Source of the DNA: Rhizophagus sp. LPA8_4_AMF
Taxonomy: Eukaryota; Glomeromycota; Glomeromycetes; Glomerales; Glomeraceae
Length of the DNA: 29,024 nt
Direction: 5' to 3'
Assembly: GCA_021464525.1 (NCBI GenBank)
Contig: JADRCO010000643.1
Span: 1 to 29,024, forward strand
In this document: one piece after another, positions 21,446 through 29,024 of the stretch
Layout of the letters: every line of letters starts with the position of its first letter
How positions within the stretch are numbered: the first letter of the stretch is position 1
Made by a program: the position numbers and the translations under genes
The notes under the pieces: model-generated
What the model was told of the DNA's origin: nothing
Seen by the model: only the letters and a program-made list of their open reading frames with translations
Database searches by the model: none

Positions 21446-22036
21446 TTTCGCTGAATTTAAAGAAGTTCGTTCTAAAAATCAATTAATTAGTCTCTTAACA
21501 ACCCACGGTTTTTTATAAATCCCGATGATTTTTATATAAAAAAAATAGCACACCCTACTGTTGTTGTCACAGAGGCACTAAATACGGAAAAATAATTGAT
21601 TTGTTCATCACATGGGTGATTTATAAATTTAATGCCATATTATTAAAGGCTAAATTAGTGATTCTTTATAATATAACGCTTTATAGAAATTTCAAAATGT
21701 AGGCTAAACAGAATGAGAAACAATAAATCCCTTTTATTAATTCCAAACAATCAACCAATTTATAAAAAATTCTCGTTTTTGTGTAATCCAACTATTACTA
21801 TAAAAAATGTCTTTTTTTGTAAGTAAACTATTGCTATAAAAAATGTTTTTTTTGTAAGTAAAATATTACTATAAAAAATGTCTTTTTTTTTGTGATTAAA
21901 ATAAACTAAAAATATATATTAATAATGAAAAGGTTATTTTTCCGTACTAAATTATTATTTACATTGAACGTCATTTGAAATCAAATCTCTTTCATTTGTC
22001 AATTATTTACATTATGAAATAAAGATTAAAATATAA
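21446..22036. other. Intergenic region with small repeats
   Basis: About 590 bp between two minus-strand genes, holding the promoter of the b5-like gene and the 3' end of the repeat-protein gene. It contains the approximately 35-bp tandem repeat listed separately and no convincing ORF. Confidence 0.5.
21781..21890. repeat. Three tandem copies of a unit of about 35 bp
   Basis: Copies at about 21781-21818, 21819-21853 and 21854-21890 share the core CTATAAAAAATGT followed by a T run and GTAAGTAAA. Copies differ at a few bases and in the length of the T run. Confidence 0.8.
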
Positions 22037-23663
22037 TTAAACTAGTGACTTAATTTTGGAAATAAAATTACTAAATCGCACGATATTTTTACAAACATTG
22101 CCAACTAAAGTTGGAGCTAAAGAAAAGAAAAATATTAATATTCACATTTATAAGTATTAATATTAATTAATAAGCTTTGAGATAAATTAATTTTTTTTAC
22201 TTACCATTTTCACCATTCTCATCAGCTTGATGTTTAGTACTTGATAAATCTTTTTCCGCTTTATAAAGTAAAGAGATGGGTGAAAGTTCCGGTTTAATAA
22301 TTGAAGTTGTTGAAACTTCAACATTACTATGAGTAATTGAAATTGATGCTTCAGGTTTAATTTTCAAGGAAGTATGTTTAATTTTTAATGAAGAGCATAC
22401 TAACACTAGATCATTTTTTTCACGTGAATTAGAAGTAGGTAGTGATAAATCATCGTTTTTAATTAAAGTAGGAGTGCATATAAATACTAGATCATTTGTT
22501 TCTTTATGTGAATTAGAAGTAGGTGATAAATCATCGCTCTTAATTAAAGTAGGAGTGCATATAAATACTAGATCATTTGTTTCATGTGAAGTAGGAGTAT
22601 ATGAATGTAATGGAGAAACCTTATGTGAATTAAAAGATGATATGTCATCGCTTTTAGGAGTAGATGGTTGTAATGGAGAAACCGTGTTTTCCTCATGTGA
22701 ATTAAAAGTAGGTGATAAATCATCGTTCTTAATTAAAGTAGGAGTAGATGGTTGTAATGGAGAAGCCGTGTTTTCCTTATGTGAATTAAAAGTAGATGAT
22801 AAATCATCGCTCTTAATTAAAGTAGGAGTAGGTGGTTGTAATGGAGAAACAGTTTTTTCCTTATGTGAATTAAAAGTAGGTGATAAATCATCGCTCTTAA
22901 TTAAAGTAGGAGTAGGTGGCTGTAATGGAGAAACAGTTTTTTCCTTATGTGAATTAAAAGTAGGTGATAAATCATCGCTTTTAATTAAAGTAGATGGTTG
23001 TAATGGAGAAACCCTTTTTTTGAATAAGTTTTGAGATAATTTGTTTTTGATTGAAGTAGTTGAATTACGTGATGATGCGTCGTCATTTTTAATTGCATTG
23101 AAAGTTAAACCGTGTACTTGATTATCTTGATTATCTTTAGTTAAATTAAAACGTACGCGTGAATTCTTTTTTTTAACTGAATTTTTAAGACTACTAACTC
23201 TATTGAGAGCATGAGAACAGGTAGTACAATTTCTATGTGAAGTACGCGTCGTAGTATTTACTTGTTTAGTTGAATTAAGAGTTGAAGGGGTTGAAACACT
23301 CGTTTTTTTAGTTGAAATAGGTACCGGAATTTTTGATTTTCCAGGTAGAGAAGTAACACTCTTTTGTCGTGGTTTTTCTTGAAAGCTAGAAATTAGAGAT
23401 TCAACTTTTTTTGCTGCTTTGCGTGAGATATAAGACCCTTTAATTTTTAATGGTTCACAATAGTCTGTTGGAGAATATGAAATTGAAGCTCTAGCTCTAG
23501 CGCTATCTTTCTTTAAACTATAATAGTCAATAGTAGGTTTAGCCTGTTTAAACATAAAACGTGGAATAAGAGATTTTCCAGCCTTTTGACGTTTAGAACA
23601 TTTGTAATTAACAGGGACACAAGGAATAGAAGAGCGTTTTGAGGAGCCTTCAGAAGAAATCAT
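22037..23663 (-). CDS. Ser/Thr/Pro-rich repeat protein of unknown function, about 512 aa
   Basis: Main exon 23663-22205 plus a proposed last exon 22116-22037. The first reading frame ends a few bases after a perfect donor (G|GTAAGT), and the next acceptor (CTTTAG|CT) continues in frame for 26 codons to a stop, giving 512 aa (488 if unspliced). I do not recognise a family. The N-terminal 100 residues are basic (KCSKRQKAGK, KKDSARARAS). Residues 165-172 read KKNSRVRF, a match to the PP1-phosphatase docking motif RVxF with a basic lead-in. Residues 219-345 are tandem 28-aa repeats with consensus SPLQPPTPTLIKSDDLSPTF plus NSHKEKTV, then two variant repeats (TNDLVFICTPTLIK) to about residue 415. 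Many SP/TP sites suggest phosphorylation by proline-directed kinases such as CDK or MAPK. Probably a disordered, rapidly evolving regulatory protein. Confidence 0.75.
22404..23009 (-). repeat. Intragenic tandem repeat, 84-bp unit (28 aa)
   Basis: At least three near-identical 84-bp units (for example GTGAATTAAAAG recurring at 22865 and 22949) are followed by shorter or diverged copies. The unit is a multiple of three, so copy changes keep the reading frame. It also keeps the plus-strand frame 22474-23034 open, which I regard as a by-product. Confidence 0.92.
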
Positions 23664-26400
23664 GTTTGTTAAATAATAAAGTAAGACCGAAAATTTTAAT
23701 GTAAACAGAAAAAAAAAATAATTTTTTTAAAAAATTTTAAAAAATTTTTTGTGGTAACAAAAAGGGGGATATATCCAATTTATAACAGTTTGGTTAGCTA
23801 TTTAAGCCACATACTTTCCTGATCAAAATCTTGATTTATTTATAAAATAATATTATAATTATAATATAATACAAATATTTTTAAGATTCATTGTGCAGAG
23901 GAGAATGTTAGAAGTTCTTTTTTTGATATCCATTTTTGTAATATTTAATAGAACAATTAATAAAAGTTAAAACCCAAAACCTTGATTTACTATTATAAAA
24001 AGTAAAATTTTCGCGGTATAAAATGGAAAATGTGATAAATTTCCAAATTTTCCATAGTACGACATAAATATAAATATAAATAAATTTAGTAAATTTTGAA
24101 AGTTTTACTAAAAATGATTTAAGCATGGTTACTTGACTTGCTAACATAAGGTTAATTGATGTGCTTAAAAAGGATATGTCAATCGTTTATAAGTAGTCCG
24201 AGAAATTTTAATTCGCCTTTTACGTAAGTTGATTTCTTTTAATGCAACTCGCATAAAATCTGTGCGTTATCTGTAAGGATTTAGCTCACAAGAGATTTAA
24301 GAAATTCTTATTTGAACGGATTTTAAAATCGTGCGTATCCGCCATGCATTTTTGTTAAAATAAACTTGGTTAGCATAAACTTTAAAATTCATTGAATTAT
24401 ACTTTATTCAATCTTATTCAATCTATTTTCTTTTATTGGTATAAAGATAAGGGGATTGATTATCGTTTCATATTGGAAGATATTATATGCAAACATTGTA
24501 TAAAAATATTTTAAAGAAAACAATACGTCATTTCAAAAGATGATATCTGATGTCTTGTCGAATAATATTTATTGATAAGGTCAGAGGGCGCATAAATTTC
24601 TAAATTTATAAGAATTTGCTATATATTATTTAAATATTAGCATTAAAAAAGAGAGAGATTTTTTTATTTTATTTTATTTTATTATATATTCCCGATCAAG
24701 AATAAATGTTTATAATTTATTTATAAAAATATATATATATATATTTTAAACTCTTTCTCTTTGAAAATGCCCAATCTTGTTATGATCAGCACGCATCACC
24801 AAATGACAAAGCACTTTCTATTAATAAAATTTTGCATTTTTTTAGGGGTCATATCTTTTTTTTTTTGGCTTTGTAGCATCACAAGCCAATCATCTTTGAC
24901 ATTAATTTTCATCAGTTGTTATTATATTGATTAAAAAAAGATCGTGTTGTTTCGTGGCTAAAGATATATTTTTAGATGTTAAAAATCAAGCACTATTATA
25001 GCAGTTCAATATGATAATCTGGACCCGACTCAATAATGCGTTGAAACACGTGATTTTATGATTTATGGCAAGAATGATTATTAGCACAACTAGCTTATTG
25101 CTTCCATTCTATATATATTTATATATATCTTTTACCATTCTTGGCATAGATATTCATCGTAATAAGAATCTCAAAATCAACGTTCTCTTTCCACTAGATC
25201 CTTTACATTCTTCATTATCTTCAAGAGAATGATGAAAATTCTCAATTATCCTTAATTAAGGATCTTAGAGACACGTTAAAATTTAATAAGGATTTTCACA
25301 ATAAGAATATTTAGATTCAAGAAAATTCAATAATGTGAAAGTTATTCCTTTCCAACAGATGATTAAAAAAAAATATTTGACTAAGTGCTATCATGAAATT
25401 GGAAGATAGGTAGAAAATGAATGAACATTCCTTCGAGAGAACCGTATAATAAGAACTACATTCTCAAAGTTTTCATAGAAATATTACGAATATTATGTCA
25501 GATTCACATGCACAATGGAAAAATCGGGAAAATAGGGTTGTGTAATCGTCGATCAGTGATCGTCGAGCCTGTAAATACTAACAAATACTAACACCATGTA
25601 AATCATATCTATATTTATCGGCTAAACGAGTATTTCTAATTAGAACTTGGGAAGAACAATCATTTCTTTGCAAGATCTCTTCTTAGTCTTGTTAGGAATT
25701 GAAGACAATCATACTGCAATTTGTAATGTAAGATTTTTATAATTAATCTCTTAATATTATTTCCATATATAATTTATTTCGTTGTTTTTTATATTAAGAA
25801 ATTTACTGGAGAAAATCTTTGTCAACTCTGCATTCTGCATTTTTCAATCTAAGCTTTTTATAAATATTTTATGCAAACATGTTGTCGACAAACTCCTCGG
25901 AAAAGAAATCACCGTAAATCTGCAATTCGGAGTTGTTTAGCGATGGTACATTAAATAAGATATATTATATTACGTTTTAATGCATATACCATTCCATTTT
26001 ATTTCAGGAATGGTCCTTACTCCTTACTTCTTTATAGTACAGACTGCATATCCTGCATTAGTGAAACAATCCAATTTAACCACAAAGAATATGTAGAAGC
26101 TATTATTGGTATATAAAAAGATTGTCAGAAAAGAAAGTGAGAAAAAACAGGATTTTTAATAAAGAAATAATAAATGTAATAAATTTTTTTTTTTATTTAC
26201 CCTTGTTATGTATTGGGTGGGATTGATTTTCATTTCACGAAGTGGAATTATCTTTTGCCCATAAATAAAACATGAACATTCATCAGAAATTCTAAGAATT
26301 ATTTTCATTATTTTATATTGGTATTGACTTTTTTTTTCAGTTGATTCGGGAACTGCTTCTGTAATAATATTGGTACGATAAAAATAGATTTACAGGTTTG
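23664..26400. other. Gene-poor AT-rich region
   Basis: No gene with a consistent exon chain is seen. The frame 23908-24147 on the minus strand is low complexity (Ile/Tyr/Lys). The most coding-like stretch is 25871-26096, discussed as a finding; its two open pieces do not join cleanly. A small inverted pair around CGATCAGTGATCG lies near 25550, and (TA)n runs occur near 24730. Confidence 0.5.
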
Positions 26401-27690
26401 AAATTTATTGTTTAATTTAAAAGGACAATAATTACATAAATCTCTTTATTATTATATAATATTTATATGCATCATGAAGAACGAAAATTAGAATCAAATT
26501 AGAATCAAGATCTAGACGTATAAATTAATTTAGTTAATTATTTAGATGGGTTTAATAAACAACCATTAAAACTATTAACTCTAAATTACTTTATTATTTA
26601 AATATTATTCTATAATTAAAAATAATGATTTATTAAAAATTAAAATATTATAAATAATTTTTATATATAAATAAGAATTTATTTCTGAATTTTAATCATT
26701 TTAATAGTTTTTATTTTAATTTTCACCTTAATTGTTATTTGTATTACATTTTAAAAATTTAAACAGAAAACATTTATATGAGTTTTTTAAACTAAAGCTT
26801 CTTTTTCAAATATATAAATGATGTATTTATTATCAAATATCTTTTAATAGTATCTTTATTAATTTTTATCAAATTCAGTACACTTTTTAATATAAAATTA
26901 TAATATTACATAGTATTTTGTTAAATAAAAATATAACTTTAATTTTCATTACTTTAATTAAATAAAATTATCTTTTAAACTTAAGTAAATTTGTTAAATA
27001 GGATGTATATTTAATTTTCATAAAGCTAAGTATAATGTTTATATAAAAAAGTATAATTTAATAATATTATTATCTTCTGAAAAAATTTTTTTATTTACTA
27101 ATTTTAGAATATACCATATATCACAGATCACAGTACTCCCTATATATAGTACCCCTCAAAAAAGAAGTTCTATTCTCCATTGATAAATAATTCAAGATGT
27201 AGTAATTTAATAATTTTACATTTTAAATAATCTATTAGTAGTAAAAATTCATGTAATAGAGGGAATACAGGGTTAAACCTCTAAAATTTGCAAAATACCC
27301 AGGGTATTGTAAATGTAATATATGGTAATTCCACCATTTTGGTCAAGTAAAATTACCTTTACCATCCAAAAAATTTAAAATTATTTGTATTTTAATTTTA
27401 TAAATATAAATATATTTAAACCTATAATATTTACTATAGTTATTAAGTACTATAGAATATTCAATAAGCTGTTATTGTACCATGCAATAGTATATGATAA
27501 CATATATAGTACAATAACAAAAATTATTTAATATCCACTGTAATATTGAATAATAAAATATTATATTTCTAATAACCTATATGATTATGATAAATTAATC
27601 AATTTTACCCATGTTATATAATTTATTACTAGATATCATTCATTTCTTGAACTTTTAAAGGTTAATTGGAATGGTGTTTTTAGTTTACTT
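26401..27690. other. Extremely AT-rich non-coding stretch
   Basis: Long A/T-only stretches with no ORF or RNA. Notable sites are the palindrome AATACCC-A-GGGTATT (27294-27308) and an imperfect hairpin bounded by ATGGTAA (about 27323) and TTTACCAT (about 27363). Confidence 0.5.
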
Positions 27691-28200
27691 ATGAAATATT
27701 TTTACATTTTTATTTTTTTTTTAGAAATATTGGGTTTCTTGTACAAATTAAATTTTATTCTTTTTAGGTTATTTAATTACATTAATTGTGATTAAGACAT
27801 ACTTTTATTTTATTTTTTTTATTTTTATTTCTTTACTTTAATATTTTATTATTAATAATACTTTCTTTCTTTTTTAGGTTTTTTATTCTTTCAGTTTTAC
27901 AATAAAAGTATATTTTTTTCTTTATTTTATTTCATTAATTCATTTTTTACATTTTATTTCTCATTACTAACTTGATTTTATTTTTTGTTTTATAGATTCC
28001 ATTTTTCACTTCATTTCTTTATCTTTCATTTTTTACAATATCTTTTTTATTTTTCATAATATTCTTTTCATCTCTATAACATTTTTTTTTATTTTTTTAT
28101 ATTATATTTTTTATTTCTTATACATTTTTTTATTCCTTATTCATTAATTTTTTTGCTTTCTTTTTGTCTTTATTTTTTGCTTTTTATCTTTTTTATCTGT
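27690..28200 (+). repeat. T-rich strand-asymmetric (polypyrimidine-like) block
   Basis: About 500 bp in which the plus strand is dominated by T with scattered A and C, and runs such as ATTTTTTATTTTT recur. G is nearly absent. It is simple sequence without a fixed period, contrasting with the flanks, which are A and T balanced. Confidence 0.75.
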
Positions 28201-28639
28201 ATAATTATTATTACTAATCCTATTAAAAAAAATAAATTACTTTTAAAATTATAAAATAAATATATATAATTTTATAATCACAGGTTGAATGCTAACAAAT
28301 TGGCATCCAATCAAATGCCAAAAGTTATTCTTATTTGGCACTGATCAAATACTGATTGGAGAATATTGGACCATTTATAAATACTAATTGTGATCAATTA
28401 ATGGTATAAATTGGAATATAACCAGCTCTAATTAGCATGTAACATCAGTATCAAATAGGCTAATCTTAGATCAATCTATATTAAATAGGCTGCACTTATT
28501 AGTATTAAATAGGTAGACTATTGGTAAACTATTGACTAATGATTGGAAATAATTTATTTATTTACTATTAATTATTATTGCCTATTACAATTTATTTGTT
28601 CGTTTATTATAATTATTACAATTTATTTTTACCCTATGA

Positions 28640-29024
28640 AAAGTATTTGTGCTTAAAATATACTTATAATATTATTAAAATATACTTAAAATAAGTATTA
28701 ATTTTAGTTTGTGATATACTTATAAAATGTATCTAAAATATCATACTTTTAATGTACTTATATTTTATCCAAATACTTAAATTATATTTAAATATACTTA
28801 AATTAGATTTTAAGTACAATATAAGTGTAATTTTTTGCATACTTAAAATATACTTAAATATTAATTTAAATACATTATAACAATATTTTAAGTATATAAA
28901 AATATACTTATATTGTACTTAAATTTTAATTAAGTATATTATAAAAATATTTTTAAATATATAAAGGACATACTTATATTATACTTAAAATCTAATTTAA
29001 GTATATTTTAAGTATAATTTAAGT
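28640..29024. repeat. Degenerate ATACTTA/TAAGTAT repeat field at the window end
   Basis: The motif ATACTTA and its reverse complement TAAGTAT recur many times in both orientations. A longer unit beginning ATACTTATATTRTACTTAAA appears at about 28904 and again 66 bp later at about 28970. Each unit is itself an imperfect inverted repeat. The field runs off the window edge, so its full size is unknown. Confidence 0.75.

Noticed and set aside
22474-23034. 186-codon plus-strand frame with VGVGGCNGETVFSLCELK repeats
   Set aside because: It is the antisense of the 84-bp repeat in the minus-strand gene. It stays open because the unit is a multiple of three and has no independent gene signals.

Overview
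This window looks like a chromosome segment from a very AT-rich, intron-rich fungus. The genes are all eukaryotic and fungal in type: Hob3/Rvs161 BAR protein, SKP1, Csn12-like PCI protein, ARS2 and deoxyhypusine hydroxylase. Introns are short (about 50-200 nt, GT-AG with T-rich 3' ends) and flanks are extremely A/T rich with homopolymer runs and small transposon relics. This style fits an early-diverging fungus, most plausibly a Glomeromycotina species such as Rhizophagus. The genus is an inference from style, not something I could search. All exon models were built by hand and every listed coding gene except the smallest closes in frame with standard splice signals.

Layout: 1-5060 has no convincing gene but carries a 119-bp TA-flanked MITE-like relic, a 35-bp tandem duplication and a 34/44-bp minisatellite. 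5061-6227 (-) is a TTC9-type TPR protein, divergent from DOHH (6435-7657, +) across about 207 bp. 7850-9141 (-) is the Hob3/Rvs161 BAR protein. 9297-9368 (-) is an initiator tRNA-Met. 9506-11378 (+) is a Csn12/PCID2-type PCI protein. 11707-12416 is a 710-bp non-coding element with 19-bp terminal inverted repeats. 13171-15030 (+) is an MFS transporter, followed by a possible 61-aa coiled-coil gene (15133-15407, +). 15819-16487 (-) is SKP1, divergent from ARS2 (17320-20395, +). 20742-21445 (-) is a cytochrome b5-like haem protein of the MAPR/Dap1 group. 22037-23663 (-) is a fast-evolving Ser/Thr-rich repeat protein with a possible PP1-docking motif. 23664-29024 is essentially gene-free and ends in a T-rich strand-asymmetric block and ATACTTA/TAAGTAT repeats.

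The genes do not form a pathway. They are housekeeping functions: translation (DOHH for eIF5A, initiator tRNA), RNA export and processing (PCI protein, ARS2), protein turnover (SKP1), membrane/actin (BAR), transport (MFS) and sterol/haem (MAPR). I see no defence system, biosynthetic cluster or other new multi-gene system. The observations most worth checking are a GC-AG intron in ARS2 bounded by a perfect 8-bp direct repeat, the 710-bp TIR element, the repeat protein with its RVRF motif, and extremely small coding exons (5, 8 and 20 nt).
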